A stretch of DNA of 64,000 nt from Burkholderia anthina (GCF_902498995.1 NZ_CABVLY010000008.1:62001-126000), one strand, 5' to 3'. Positions 28,678-37,961 are shown, counted from the stretch's first letter. Notes: generated by a model from the sequence alone, not told the origin. Translations and numbers: made by a program.

Positions 28678-30099
28678 GTGAAGCGTTACGAACAACTGGC
28701 CGACGAGCTGCAGGCGCAGATCGAACGCGGCGTGTACCGGCCCGGCGAGCGGATTCCGTCGGTGCGGCAGGCGGGCCGGCAGCAGCAGCTCAGCGTCACG
28801 ACCGTGCTGCGTGCGTACCTCGTGCTGGAGAGCCGCGGGCTGATCGAGAGCCGGCCGCAGTCGGGCTATTTCGTGCGGGCGCGCGTCGCGGCGCCGGCCG
28901 AGGCCGAGCTGCACACGTCCGCGCCGGCCGCGGAGCCGTCGGCGGTGGACGTGAGCCGGCTCGTGCTGTCGACGCTGCGCTCGATCGCGCGCGACGACGC
29001 GGTGCCGCTCGGCTCGCCGTATCCCGATGCGTCGCAGTTCCCGGTGCAGCGTCTCGCGCGCTACGCGCAGGCGATCGGGCGCCGCCGCACGCGCTGGGGC
29101 GTGATCGACGACCTGCCGCCGGGAAACCAGGAACTGATCCGCCAGATCGCGCGACGCTATGCGGAGCGCGGGATCGCGATCGAGCCGGGCGAGATCGTGA
29201 TGACGATCGGCGCGACCGAAGCGATCAACCTGTGCCTGCAGGCCGTCGCGAAGCCGGGCGACACGATCGCCGTCGAGTCGCCGACGTTCTATGCGATGCT
29301 GCACGCGATCGAGCGGATGGGCATGCGCGCGCTGGAAGTGGCGACGCACCCGGGCGACGGCATCGATCTCGACGCGCTCGAACGGATTCTCGAGCGCGAG
29401 CGCATCGCCGCGTGCATGGTGATGCCCAATTTCCAGAACCCGCTCGGCTTCCAGATGCCCGACGAACGCAAGCGCGCGCTCGTCGAGCTGCTCGCGAAGC
29501 ACGGCGTGCCCGCGATCGAGAGCGACGTCTATCACGAGCTGCATTTCGGCGACACGACGCCGAGCGCGCTGAAGTCGTACGACCGCGACGGGCTCGTGCT
29601 GCATTGCGCGTCGTTCACGAAGAGCCTGTCGCCGCGCTACCGGATCGGCTGGGCGATGCCCGGGCGCTATCGCGACCAGGTCGAGAAGCTGAAATTCCTG
29701 AACACGCTCGCGACGCCGGCGATCGAGCAGCTCGCGATCGCCGAATACCTGAAATACGACGGCTACGATTTCCACCTGCGCCGGATGCGCAAGCAGTATG
29801 CGCAGCAGGCGAGCCTGATGAGCGCGATGGTGCGGCGTTTCTTCCCGGAAGGCACGCGGCTGTCGCAGCCGCAGGGCGGCTACGTGCTGTGGGTCGAGCT
29901 GCCGCCGCAGGTCGACGCGATGAAGCTGTATGCGCTCGCGCTCGCGCAGCGGATCACGGTCGGGCCCGGCCACATGTTCTCCGCGACGAACGATTACCGG
30001 CATTTCATCCGCCTCAACTACAGCTATCCGTGGTCGCGGCAGATCGAGGATGCGTTGAAGGTGCTCGGGCGGCTCGCGTCGGAGTGCGCGGGGCGGTGA
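28678..30099 (+). CDS. MocR-type regulator (GntR HTH fused to aminotransferase domain)
   Basis: 473 residues from a GTG start with AAAGGGAGG upstream. Residues 1-75 are a GntR winged helix (YEQLADELQAQIERGVYRPGERIPSVRQ). Residues about 115-470 form a fold-type I aminotransferase-like domain, with PPGNQELIRQIARRY, NFQNPLGFQMP and the PLP-binding lysine in SFTKSLSPRYRIGW. MocR regulators sense PLP or amino-acid derivatives through this domain. It is divergent from the YdeP-type molybdoenzyme, its likely target. It converges with the MscS gene downstream. Confidence 0.92.
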   Translation: MKRYEQLADELQAQIERGVYRPGERIPSVRQAGRQQQLSVTTVLRAYLVLESRGLIESRPQSGYFVRARVAAPAEAELHTSAPAAEPSAVDVSRLVLSTLRSIARDDAVPLGSPYPDASQFPVQRLARYAQAIGRRRTRWGVIDDLPPGNQELIRQIARRYAERGIAIEPGEIVMTIGATEAINLCLQAVAKPGDTIAVESPTFYAMLHAIERMGMRALEVATHPGDGIDLDALERILERERIAACMVMPNFQNPLGFQMPDERKRALVELLAKHGVPAIESDVYHELHFGDTTPSALKSYDRDGLVLHCASFTKSLSPRYRIGWAMPGRYRDQVEKLKFLNTLATPAIEQLAIAEYLKYDGYDFHLRRMRKQYAQQASLMSAMVRRFFPEGTRLSQPQGGYVLWVELPPQVDAMKLYALALAQRITVGPGHMFSATNDYRHFIRLNYSYPWSRQIEDALKVLGRLASECAGR

Positions 30100-30113
30100 G
30101 CGGCGCGACGGTG

Positions 30114-30146
30114 GCCGGCGGCGGCCCGCTGCAGGCCGCCGCCGGC
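30114..30146. terminator. GC-rich hairpin between convergent genes
   Basis: A perfect 13-bp stem (30114-30126 with 30134-30146) with a 7-nt loop in the 52-nt gap between the convergent mocR and mscS genes. There is no U-run on either strand, so it may act as a bidirectional barrier or 3'-end stabiliser rather than a classic terminator. Confidence 0.5.
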
Positions 30147-30151
30147 ACGCA

Positions 30152-31387
30152 TCACGCTGCGCGCTGCAGTTCGCGCTGCGCGGCGCCGGCCATGCTGCGC
30201 ATGTCGAAGCCCGACGGGTGCTGGTACACGCGCAGCCCGAATTCCGGCAGCACCGCGATCAGGTGATCGAACAGGTCGGACTGGATCGCCTCGTAGTCGA
30301 CCCATGTCGTCGTGTCGGTGAAGCAGTACAGTTCGAGCGGAATGCCTTCGGCCGTCAGCGGCAGTTGCCGCGCCATGCACGTCATGTCGCGACGGATTCG
30401 CGGATGCCCCTTCAGGTAGTTCGCGACATACGCGCGGAACGTGCCGAGATTCGTCAACTGGCGGCGATTCGCCGGGCATTCGCCGGCCGCGCCGAGCGTG
30501 CCGTTCCATTGCGAGATCGCGTCGACCTTGTCTTCCAGATAGTCCTTCAGCAGCGTCAGGCGTTCGAGCCGCTCGATCTCGTCGTTGTCGAGAAAGCGCA
30601 CGCTCGTCGCGTCGACGAACAGCGCGCGCTTGATGCGGCGTCCGCCGGCTTCGGTCATCCCGCGCCAGTTCTGGTAGCTCTCGGTGATCAGCTTCCACGT
30701 CGGCACCGTGATGATCGTGTGATCGAAGTTCGCGACCTTGACGGTGTTCAGCGTGATGTCGATGACGGTGCCGTCCGCGCCCGCCGACGGCATCGTGATC
30801 CAGTCGCCGATCCGCAGCATGTCGTTCGACGACAGCTGCACGCCCGCGACGAGGCCGAGCAGCGTGTCCTTGAAGATCAGCATCAGCACGGCCGACATCG
30901 CGCCGATGCCCGACAGCAGCAGGCCGATCTGCTTGCCGGTCGCGTCGCCGATCACGACGAGCGCGGCCGTGATGAACATCACGAGCTTGACGAGCTGCAT
31001 CGCGCCTTTCAGCGACAGCCGAGGCTGGTCGCGCTGGCTCGTGCGATGCGCGTGTTCGAGCGCGGACAGCGTCGCACTGATCGTCATCGACACGAGGAAC
31101 GCGATCAGCGCGAACAGCACCTTGTCGGCGGCCTGCACGGCCGTGGCCGGGATGCCGGGCACGGCGCCGAGCCCGAGCTTGATCACGACGAACGGGACGA
31201 TGCGGTTCAGCCACTTGAACGCGCCGAACTGGAACAGCGCGTCGTCGATGCGGGTGGCCGACAGCCGTGCGATGCGCGCGACCACGCGAAACAGCAGGAA
31301 ATGAACGGCGGCGGTGATCACGCCGGCGGCGGCGATGAGGGTGAGGGCGCCGACGAGCGGCGCAAACCAGGGTTCGTTCAGGGTCAT
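30152..31387 (-). CDS. MscS-family mechanosensitive channel (YbdG-like)
   Basis: 411 residues (E. coli YbdG 415). Five hydrophobic helices are visible up to about residue 165, ending with the pore-lining segment IGLLLSGIGAMSAVLMLIFKDTLLGLVAGVQL. The beta domain follows: LRIGDWITMPSAGADGTVIDITLNTVKVANFDHTIITVPTWKLI (written in part), the MscS signature. A long C-terminal cytoplasmic domain matches the YbdG group, which responds to mild osmotic downshift. The start at 31387 begins MTLNEPWFAP. It is divergent from the SulP gene. Confidence 0.92.
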   Translation of the reverse strand: MTLNEPWFAPLVGALTLIAAAGVITAAVHFLLFRVVARIARLSATRIDDALFQFGAFKWLNRIVPFVVIKLGLGAVPGIPATAVQAADKVLFALIAFLVSMTISATLSALEHAHRTSQRDQPRLSLKGAMQLVKLVMFITAALVVIGDATGKQIGLLLSGIGAMSAVLMLIFKDTLLGLVAGVQLSSNDMLRIGDWITMPSAGADGTVIDITLNTVKVANFDHTIITVPTWKLITESYQNWRGMTEAGGRRIKRALFVDATSVRFLDNDEIERLERLTLLKDYLEDKVDAISQWNGTLGAAGECPANRRQLTNLGTFRAYVANYLKGHPRIRRDMTCMARQLPLTAEGIPLELYCFTDTTTWVDYEAIQSDLFDHLIAVLPEFGLRVYQHPSGFDMRSMAGAAQRELQRAA

Positions 31388-31700
31388 AGGGGCAGCTTGG
31401 GTCCTTCTCGTGCATTGAATCGGCGCCGCGACGCGGCGTGTGCCCGGTGAAGGGCACATGAAAGGGACCGTGATTGTGCCATCGGGTTCCGGACGCGTGC
31501 CGCGAATGCGCCGCACGGCTCCCGAAGATCCTCACCGTTGCGCGGGCATCTTTCGGGCGCGCGCCGCGCAACATACTGTGTACTTGCCACGGGATGCCCG
31601 CTCGGGGCACGATGCGCGAACGACTTCGCGAACCGCGTTTTCACGTCGTTCACGGCGCTCACGCAACCCACACAATCCTCGTATTTCACGCATTTCACGC
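31388..31700. promoter_or_regulatory. Divergent intergenic region between mscS and sulP
   Basis: 313 nt. A stem-loop TGTGCCC-GGTGAA-GGGCACA lies at 31439-31458. Near the SulP start there are two copies of ATTTCACGCAT-like sequence (31683-31702). No clear promoter boxes or small gene were identified. Confidence 0.4.
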
Positions 31701-33419
31701 ATGCAAGATTCCAACGAAAGCCGGCCGCCTGGGCTGCGGCTGCTGAAGGGCATTCTTCCGGTCCACCGTGCGACGGCGATCCGCGACGTCTTCGCGGGCA
31801 TGTCGCTCGCGTCGATGGATATTCCGCAGGTGCTCGGCTATGCGCGCATCGCCGGCATGCCGGCCGTGACGGGCCTCTATACGGTGTTCCTGCCGCTCAT
31901 CGCGTTCGCGTGCTTCGGCGCATCGCGCCATCTGGTGGTTGCCGCCGACTCCGCGACCGCGACGATCTTCGCGAGCCGCCTGTCGTCGATGGCGCCCGCC
32001 GGCAGCGCCGACTATGTGGCGCTGGCCGGCATGGTCGCGCTGCTGACGGCCGCGATGCTGCTGCTCGCGCGTATCTTCAAGCTCGGCTTTCTCGCCGATT
32101 TCCTGTCGCGTACGGTGCTGGTCGGTTTTCTCGCGGGCGTCGGCGTGCAGGTGTCGATCGCGATGCTCGGCGACATGCTCGGCCTGGCCGTGCCGTATCC
32201 GGCGTCGCGCAGCGTCGCCCAGCTCGACTACGTGATCACGCATGCGGCGCATGCGCATCGGCCGACGCTCGCGCTGGCCGTGCTCGTCGTCGTCGCGATT
32301 CTCGCGTGCAAGCGGTGCCTGCCGCGCGTGCCGATGCCGATGATCGCGGTTGCGGGCAGCATCGCCGCGAGCTATGCATTCGGCTTTTCCGCGCGCGGCA
32401 TCGAGGTGCTCGGGCCGGTCGCGGGCGGTTTGCCGCCGCTGCGCTGGCCGTCCGTCACGTGGCAGCAGTTCCTCGATCTCGTGCCGGTTGCCGCGTCGTG
32501 CTTCGTGATGATCGTCGCGCAGAGCGCGGCGGCGGCGCGCGTGTTTGCGCAAGAGTATGGCGAGGACGTCGACACCAACGCCGACATCCTCGGGCTCGCG
32601 GCCGCGAACGCGGCGGCGGCGGTGGGCGGCGCGTTCGTCGTGAACGGCAGTCCGACGCAGACCGCGATGGCCGACGGCGCGGGCGTGCGCAGCCAGATCG
32701 GGCACCTGACGTTCGCCGCGGTCGTCGCGGTCGTGCTGCTGTTCCTGAGCGCGTATCTGCAGTACCTGCCGCATGCGGTGCTGGCCGGCATCGTGTTCAC
32801 GATCGCGCTCGGGCTGATCAACGTGCGCAGCCTCGCGGCGATCCGCAAGGAAAGCCCCGGCGAATTTACGCTCGCGCTCATCACCGCCGTGGCCGTCGTG
32901 ACGGTCGGCGTCGAGCACGGCATCCTGCTGGCCGTCGCGTTGTCGCTGATGCGGCACGTACGGCACAGCTACCAGCCGCATACGATGGTGCTCGAGGCCG
33001 TGGAAGGCAACGGGCGCTGGCAGCCGGTGCCGTCGCGGCCCGGCGCGATGACGGCGCCCGGGCTGATCGTCTACCGGTTCGGCTCCGACCTGTTCTTCGC
33101 GAACGACCATCGGTTCGCCGCCGAAGTGACCGCGCTCGTCGACGCGGCGCCCGCGCCGCTGCGCTGGTTCATCGTCGATGCGGGGGCGATCACCGATCTC
33201 GACTACTCGGCCGCGCGCACGGTGACCGATCTCGTCAAGGCGCTGCATGCGCGCCGGATCGGCGTGCTGTTCGGGCGCGTGAACCGCTACCTGCAAGCGG
33301 ACATGGAGCGTCACCGGATCACGGAGATCGTCGGGGCGTCGTGCATTTTCCCGACGCTGCACCAGGCGCTGGAGGCCGCGGGCGTGGCGGCGACGCCGCA
33401 GGAGCCGGGCGTGGTGTAG
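31701..33419 (+). CDS. SulP-family anion transporter with STAS domain
   Basis: 572 residues, start at ATG 31701 (MQDSNESRPP). The SulP core follows: VFAGMSLASMDIPQVLGYARIAGMPAVTGLYTVFLP (family signature, in part), then about ten more helices. The conserved VNGSPTQTAMADGAGVRSQ replaces the usual G-x-x-x-x-S-x-S-R-T region. A C-terminal STAS domain (about 440-560) contains WFIVDAGAITDLDYSAARTV, where D-x-D-x-S/T is the regulatory loop. Family members import sulfate, bicarbonate or dicarboxylates; the substrate is not predictable here. It converges with a LysR gene 15 nt downstream. Confidence 0.92.
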   Translation: MQDSNESRPPGLRLLKGILPVHRATAIRDVFAGMSLASMDIPQVLGYARIAGMPAVTGLYTVFLPLIAFACFGASRHLVVAADSATATIFASRLSSMAPAGSADYVALAGMVALLTAAMLLLARIFKLGFLADFLSRTVLVGFLAGVGVQVSIAMLGDMLGLAVPYPASRSVAQLDYVITHAAHAHRPTLALAVLVVVAILACKRCLPRVPMPMIAVAGSIAASYAFGFSARGIEVLGPVAGGLPPLRWPSVTWQQFLDLVPVAASCFVMIVAQSAAAARVFAQEYGEDVDTNADILGLAAANAAAAVGGAFVVNGSPTQTAMADGAGVRSQIGHLTFAAVVAVVLLFLSAYLQYLPHAVLAGIVFTIALGLINVRSLAAIRKESPGEFTLALITAVAVVTVGVEHGILLAVALSLMRHVRHSYQPHTMVLEAVEGNGRWQPVPSRPGAMTAPGLIVYRFGSDLFFANDHRFAAEVTALVDAAPAPLRWFIVDAGAITDLDYSAARTVTDLVKALHARRIGVLFGRVNRYLQADMERHRITEIVGASCIFPTLHQALEAAGVAATPQEPGVV

Positions 33420-33434
33420 CGCGCAGTGCGGAGC

Positions 33435-34310
33435 CTAGGCGGCTGCGCGCAGGCGCGTGAAGCCGTTGCGCAGGTGCCGGGCCAGCTCGGCGGCGGCCGG
33501 CGTGTGCTGGCCGCGCGGCAGATGGAGGTTGATCGCGAAGTTCGGCAGCGCGGGCAGGCCGCTGTCGGCCGGCAGGATGTCGAGATCGGCCGGTACGGTG
33601 GATGCGAGCCAGACGGTCACCGCGAGATCGGCGCGCACGGTTGCGGCCGTCGCGTCGAGGCTGCCGTTCTCGAACAGCGTGCGCCATGCGCGATCGCATT
33701 CCCGCAGCGTGTCGAGCACGGTCGGGCGGAACGCGCAGGTTTGCGCGACCATCGACACCGGCAGCGGCGTGCGCCGATACGCGGCGCCGCCTTTCGCACC
33801 GACCCACACCAGACGATCGACGGCGACACATTCGCCGCCCGGTTGCCCGACCGGCGCCTCGATCAGCGCGACGTCGATCTCGCCCTGCCTGAGCGCGCGG
33901 CGCAGTTCCGGCGACGCCGCGCACACGAGCGACAGCGCGACTTGCGGATGCGCTTGCGCATAGCCTTTCAGAATCGGCGCGAGGCAGCTGCCGACGAGAT
34001 CCTGCGGTGCGCCGACGCGCACCGATCCTTCCATCGCGCCGGCCGTCATGTCGGCCAGCAGCGCATCGTGCGCGGCGAGCAGCCGGCGCGCCTGCCCGAG
34101 CAGCCGCTCGCCATCCGCCGTGAGCAGCAGGTTGCGATGCTCGCGCACGAACAGCGGGCCGGACAGCGTTTCGAGCCGCGCGACCTGCTGGCTGACCGCG
34201 CCTTGCGTCAGGTGCAGCGCGTGGCTCGCCGCCGTCATGCTGCCGTGATCGGCGACGGTGACGAAGGCGCGAAGCAGGGCGATGTCGAGGTTGCGTACCA
34301 TGCGTCGCAT
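33435..34310 (-). CDS. LysR-family transcriptional regulator
   Basis: 291 residues from ATG 34310, or 288 from 34301; neither has a clear ribosome-binding site. HTH region: LDIALLRAFVTVADHGSMTAASHALHLTQGAVSQQVARLE. The effector domain starts near residue 90 (GSVRVGAPQDLVGS) and includes ALRQGEIDVALIEAP. It is divergent from a LysE-type exporter with a 96-nt gap, the usual arrangement for LysR/ArgP-like control of an amino-acid exporter. In the gap ATGC-N9-GCAT (34316-34332) is a candidate binding site. Confidence 0.92.
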   Translation of the reverse strand: MRRMVRNLDIALLRAFVTVADHGSMTAASHALHLTQGAVSQQVARLETLSGPLFVREHRNLLLTADGERLLGQARRLLAAHDALLADMTAGAMEGSVRVGAPQDLVGSCLAPILKGYAQAHPQVALSLVCAASPELRRALRQGEIDVALIEAPVGQPGGECVAVDRLVWVGAKGGAAYRRTPLPVSMVAQTCAFRPTVLDTLRECDRAWRTLFENGSLDATAATVRADLAVTVWLASTVPADLDILPADSGLPALPNFAINLHLPRGQHTPAAAELARHLRNGFTRLRAAA

Positions 34311-34406
34311 TATGGATGCTAATGACAGGCATAAAAAGCTTTCGCTATCGTAATGCTTCGGGCGCGGGTAAAAACGGGGTTTCGACGACGATGACCGGGA
34401 GCCCTC

Positions 34407-35006
34407 GTGCTGCTTCGCGACTACCTGCCGCTGATGCTTTTCGTGATCGTATCCACCGGGACGCCCGGCGGCGCGACGACGCTTGCGACCGCGTCGGGCG
34501 CGCATTTCGGTTACCGGCGTTCGTTGCCGATGATGGCGGGCATCGCGGTCGGCCTTGCGTCGATGGCGGCCGCGGCGGCGGCCGGGCTCGGCAGCATATT
34601 GCTGGCGCTGCCCGCGCTGCAGCTCGCGATGAAGGTGCTCGGCTCGTTGTATCTGCTGTGGCTGGCCGTGCGCATCGGGCGCGGCGGCAAGCCCGGCTTC
34701 GACACCGCCGTGCAGCGGCCGCAGCGATTCGTCAGCGGCGTGTGGATGCTGTGGCACAACCCGAAAGGCTGGGCGATGACGCTCGGCGCGGCCGCGTCGT
34801 TCGCCGCGCTTGCATCCGGCCCGGTGACGCTCGGCGCATTGCTCGGCGTCGCGTTCGGCGTGGCCGCGATGGCGTCGCTGTCGCTCTGGTGTTGCGCCGG
34901 GTTGCTGTTCGCACGCGTGCTGCGCACCGAGCGGCAGTGGCGTTGCGTGAATGCCGGGCTGGGGCTGTTGCTCGCGGCGTCGATCGTGCCGATGTGGCTG
35001 CCGTAG
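34407..35006 (+). CDS. LysE/RhtB-family exporter
   Basis: 199 residues from a GTG start with GGGAG upstream. Six hydrophobic helices, with the family motif PGGATTLATASGAHFGYRRSLPMMAGIAVG in the first loop (P-G-P/G plus G-x-x-x-G). WMLWHNPKGW is the conserved central N-P-K motif. LysE/RhtB proteins export amino acids or small metabolites across the inner membrane. The divergent LysR gene probably controls it; the substrate is unknown. Confidence 0.9.
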   Translation: MLLRDYLPLMLFVIVSTGTPGGATTLATASGAHFGYRRSLPMMAGIAVGLASMAAAAAAGLGSILLALPALQLAMKVLGSLYLLWLAVRIGRGGKPGFDTAVQRPQRFVSGVWMLWHNPKGWAMTLGAAASFAALASGPVTLGALLGVAFGVAAMASLSLWCCAGLLFARVLRTERQWRCVNAGLGLLLAASIVPMWLP

Positions 35007-35034
35007 CGGGGCGCGCGCAACGCGCAGCCCCGCC
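35007..35034. terminator. Bidirectional hairpin between convergent lysE-like and MFS genes
   Basis: GCGGGGC (35007-35013) pairs with GCCCCGC (35028-35034), with an inner GCGCG/CGCGC stem and a CAA loop. It fills the 30-nt gap between the two convergent genes. No U-run is present. Confidence 0.5.
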
Positions 35035-35036
35035 GC

Positions 35037-36491
35037 TCAGCGCGAACCGGCCCGCGCGTGGCTTGTACGCGCTCCGCCTGCGCCGCTCGACCACAGCGGC
35101 AACCGGAGCGTCGTGACGAAGCTCGCCGCATGCAGCGCGCAAAGCAGGCCGAACGCCCACGCGTACGCGGCGCCAGGCGTGCCGCCGGCCGACACCGATT
35201 CCACGTGCAGCCGCCACGCGAGAAACAGCGTGCATATCGTCGTGAACGTCGGGCCGCCGAGCCGCTGGACGATATTGAGCGACGTCGTCGCCATCGGCAG
35301 GTTGCGCCGGTCGACCGACGCATACGCGGCGGAAATCGACGGCGCGCCGATCGCGCTCTGGCCCATCCCGCGCAGAAACAGCGCGGGCACGAGCACGTAA
35401 GGATCGTAGCCGGTCAGCGCGAGATACATGAACGGCAGCGTGGCGAAGAGCGCAAGCATCGCGCCGGCGGCGGCGAGCCGGCGCACGCCGAACCGGCTCG
35501 TCAGCGCGCCCATCGACGGATAGGTGACGAGCATCCCGAGCCCGAGCGGTGCCAGCAGCCACCCCATCTCGCCGGGCGAGCGGCCGCATGCGTCGATCAG
35601 GAACACCGGAATCAGCATCTGGCCCGCGTAGATCGTGCCGTTCGACAGAAACTGCGTGCCGGCCGCCGCGCCGAACACGCGCGAGCGAAACAGCGCGAGA
35701 TCGATCAGCGCGTGCTCGCCCTTGCGCCGTTCGACGCGCAGGAACGCCGCGAGCAGCAGCGCCGAGCATGCGATCGCCGCGATGCCGAGTGCGGCGTCGA
35801 TCCGCTCGGCGCCGTACAGGAACAGCACGAGCGCCGGCGACAGCAGCGCAAGGCCGACCCAGTCGAGCGCTCGCCGTTGCGTTTCCTCGCGGTCGCCGGG
35901 CAGGAACCACACGGCCAGTGCGAGCGCCAGCGCGCCGACGGGCAGATTCACGAGAAAGAGCCAGCGCCACGACGTGTGCTGCAGAATCGCACCGGCGACG
36001 ACGGGGCCCAGGATCGGCGCGATCAGGACGGGCACCGCCGCATAGCCGATCACGCGCGCCATCTGCTGGCCGGCCACGCGCGCGATCATCATCTGCGCCA
36101 TCGGCGCGAGGAGCCCGCCGCTGACGCCTTGCAGCACGCGAAACGCGATCAGCGACGGCGCCGACCACGCGAGCCCGCACAGCGCCGACGTCAGCGTGAA
36201 CGCGGAGAAACACCACAGGTACAACGCTTTCGCGCCGATGCGATCGACCAGCCAGCCGTTCAGCGGCAACACCAGCGTGAGCGCGAGCAGGTAGCCGCTC
36301 GTGACCCACTGGATCGTCGACAGGCTCGCGTGCAGGTCGGTCGCGAGGCTCGACAACGACACGTTGACGATCGTCGCGTCGAGCTGCGACAGCAGCGAAC
36401 CGAGCGTCGCGACCGCGCTGACCTTCCAGATCGACGGGGCGAACCGGCCGGTCGCGCGGCCCGGCGACGGCTGCGCGCGCGGGTGGCTCAC
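35037..36491 (-). CDS. DHA2-family MFS exporter
   Basis: 484 residues. LDATIVNVSLSSLATDL in the first helix is the DHA2 signature motif, and GWLVDRIGAKALYLW is loop 2-3. About fourteen membrane helices. The C-terminus is a short basic tail (SSGAGGARTSHARAGSR). Its start codon overlaps the stop of the isochorismatase-like gene by ATGA, so the two are translationally coupled. Together with the marR gene upstream it forms a three-gene operon, in which exporter and hydrolase probably deal with the same compound. Confidence 0.92.
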   Translation of the reverse strand: MSHPRAQPSPGRATGRFAPSIWKVSAVATLGSLLSQLDATIVNVSLSSLATDLHASLSTIQWVTSGYLLALTLVLPLNGWLVDRIGAKALYLWCFSAFTLTSALCGLAWSAPSLIAFRVLQGVSGGLLAPMAQMMIARVAGQQMARVIGYAAVPVLIAPILGPVVAGAILQHTSWRWLFLVNLPVGALALALAVWFLPGDREETQRRALDWVGLALLSPALVLFLYGAERIDAALGIAAIACSALLLAAFLRVERRKGEHALIDLALFRSRVFGAAAGTQFLSNGTIYAGQMLIPVFLIDACGRSPGEMGWLLAPLGLGMLVTYPSMGALTSRFGVRRLAAAGAMLALFATLPFMYLALTGYDPYVLVPALFLRGMGQSAIGAPSISAAYASVDRRNLPMATTSLNIVQRLGGPTFTTICTLFLAWRLHVESVSAGGTPGAAYAWAFGLLCALHAASFVTTLRLPLWSSGAGGARTSHARAGSR

Positions 36492-37051
36492 GCGCCGCGC
36501 TGGTCGAGCAGCGCGAGGATGTCTTGCGTCGAGCCCGTTTCGCCGAGGCGCGGGAACAGGCGTTCGACGCTGTTCGTGTGCGCATCCGCGTTCAGGTCGG
36601 TCATCGCGTCGACGGCGAGCGTCACGTTGTAGCCGAGTTCGTGCGCCTGGCGCGCGGTCGATTCGACGCCGATGCTGGTCGCGATCCCGGTCAGCACGAT
36701 CTGCGTGACGCCGGCCGCCTTCAGGTGCGCGTCGAGATCGGTGCCGGTAAACGCGCCCCAGGTTTTCTTCGTGACGACGTGGTCGCCGGGCTGGCGGTCC
36801 AGTTCGGGGATCAGGTCGGCCCAGTCGGCCGGGAACGGGTCCTTGCGCGGCGGTTGCTGCGTGCGGCCCGGTGCGCCGCCGGCGACGTTGACGAGTACGA
36901 CCGGCAGGCCGCGGCGGCGGAATGCGTCGAGCAACGTGCGCGTGCGTTCGATCACCGGGGCGACCGGATGGGAGGTCGGCAGCGTCACGATGCCTTTTTG
37001 CAGGTCGATGACGACGAGCGCCGTGTTCGTGTCGAGACGGGTTGTGCTCAT
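36488..37051 (-). CDS. Isochorismatase-family hydrolase lacking the usual catalytic Cys
   Basis: 187 residues, complete for the family. The catalytic Asp16 (ALVVIDLQKGI) and Lys95 (VVTKKTWGAF) are present. The nucleophile motif, normally T-x-x-C-V-x-x-T-A, reads ATSIGVESTA, so Gly128 stands at the cysteine position. True isochorismatases such as EntB and PhzD also lack this cysteine, whereas cysteine members are amidases or nicotinamidases. It may thus be an ether hydrolase rather than an amidase; that is inference. It lies 70 nt after marR and overlaps the exporter gene by four bases. Confidence 0.9.
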   Translation of the reverse strand: MSTTRLDTNTALVVIDLQKGIVTLPTSHPVAPVIERTRTLLDAFRRRGLPVVLVNVAGGAPGRTQQPPRKDPFPADWADLIPELDRQPGDHVVTKKTWGAFTGTDLDAHLKAAGVTQIVLTGIATSIGVESTARQAHELGYNVTLAVDAMTDLNADAHTNSVERLFPRLGETGSTQDILALLDQRGA

Positions 37052-37121
37052 GAGACGGATGCTCCGTGAATGGGGCGAAGGAAAGCGTGCACGCGGATGC
37101 CGCGCCGCACGCCGGCGGGAA

Positions 37122-37577
37122 TTACTGCTCGCCGATGCGCCGGATCAGCGGGATCGCGGCGGCGAGCGTACGGATGTCTTCGGGGGCGAGCTTCTCGATC
37201 GCGGCGCCGAGCCACTTGTGCTTCGCGGTATCGCGCTTGCGCCGCGCCGCGACGCCGGCCGCGGTCAGCAGGAACAGGATCTGGCGGCCGTCGGTGGGAT
37301 GCGGCTCGCGTTCGACGAGCCCGTCTTCCTCGAGGCTCGCGAGAATCGCCTTCATCGACTGCGGCTTCATTGCTTCGGCGCGGGCGAGATCGGCGGTCGT
37401 CATCGGGCCCTGTCGCTCGAGTCGCGCGAGCGCGCTCGTCTGCGACATGCCGAGCCCTTCGGACTCGATCTCGGAGCGCAGCCGGCGAATGAGCTGGCCG
37501 ACCGCGAGGGTCAGATCGGCGGCGACGGCTTCGGCGGAAACGCCGGACGTGCGGGGAGGGTTCATGCGGCGGATCAT
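37122..37577 (-). CDS. MarR-family transcriptional regulator
   Basis: 151 residues from ATG 37577 (147 from 37565). MarR winged helix: MSQTSALARLERQGPMTTADLARAEAMKPQSMKAILASLEEDGLVERE, with the wing sequence HPTDGRQILFLLTAAG. It leads the operon with the isochorismatase-like hydrolase and the exporter. The perfect palindrome ending 8 bp upstream of this start codon is almost certainly its operator, so the operon should be autorepressed and induced by a small aromatic or similar ligand. Confidence 0.93.
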   Translation of the reverse strand: MIRRMNPPRTSGVSAEAVAADLTLAVGQLIRRLRSEIESEGLGMSQTSALARLERQGPMTTADLARAEAMKPQSMKAILASLEEDGLVEREPHPTDGRQILFLLTAAGVAARRKRDTAKHKWLGAAIEKLAPEDIRTLAAAIPLIRRIGEQ

Positions 37578-37584
37578 AGAACAC

Positions 37585-37612
37585 GACAGTTAAACTTGCA
37601 AGTTTAACTGTC
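37585..37612. promoter_or_regulatory. Perfect 28-bp palindrome, probable MarR operator
   Basis: The left half is GACAGTTAAACTTG and the right half its exact reverse complement, centred between 37598 and 37599. The palindrome begins 8 bp upstream of the marR start codon. Its AT-rich centre stands out from the GC-rich surroundings. MarR dimers bind such sites and block transcription. Confidence 0.85.
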
Positions 37613-37724
37613 GAATTGAAAGGTGGATCGCGATGCGCGATGCGTCGGCGATCGGGCGGGCGGAACCGCGTATCGCCGCGTATCGCCGCGGATTGGCGGG
37701 CTGCCGGTGGCGAACGGCGGGGCG

Positions 37725-37961
37725 CTATGCGGGGCGCGGCGGCGCGATCGGCACGACGTCGTTGTCGCGCGGCGACGCGTTCTCGTGCAGCAGATCGCCG
37801 AGATATTGCGCGAGCTCGTCCGCGGTAATCGCGGACGGACTCCGCAGGTTGGCCGGCCGCCGCTTGCCCTCGGCGCCGAGATCGAACACGGCCCAGCGGT
37901 CGTTCGCACGCACCACGGCGAGCCGGCGTCCGAACGCGTTGAAACGGTACTCGTGCCGCAT
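37725..37961 (-). CDS. Small hypothetical protein
   Basis: 78 residues, start fixed by an AAGGAG site seven bases upstream. The protein begins MRHEYRFNAFGRRLAVVRANDRW and has an acidic-to-neutral C-terminus with PRDNDVVPIAPPRPA. No signal peptide, helix or known motif. The regular hydrophobic pattern (YRFNAFGRRLAVV) suggests a small beta-rich fold. It lies 44 nt after pbpG on the same strand and may share its transcript. Function unknown. Confidence 0.75.
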   Translation of the reverse strand: MRHEYRFNAFGRRLAVVRANDRWAVFDLGAEGKRRPANLRSPSAITADELAQYLGDLLHENASPRDNDVVPIAPPRPA

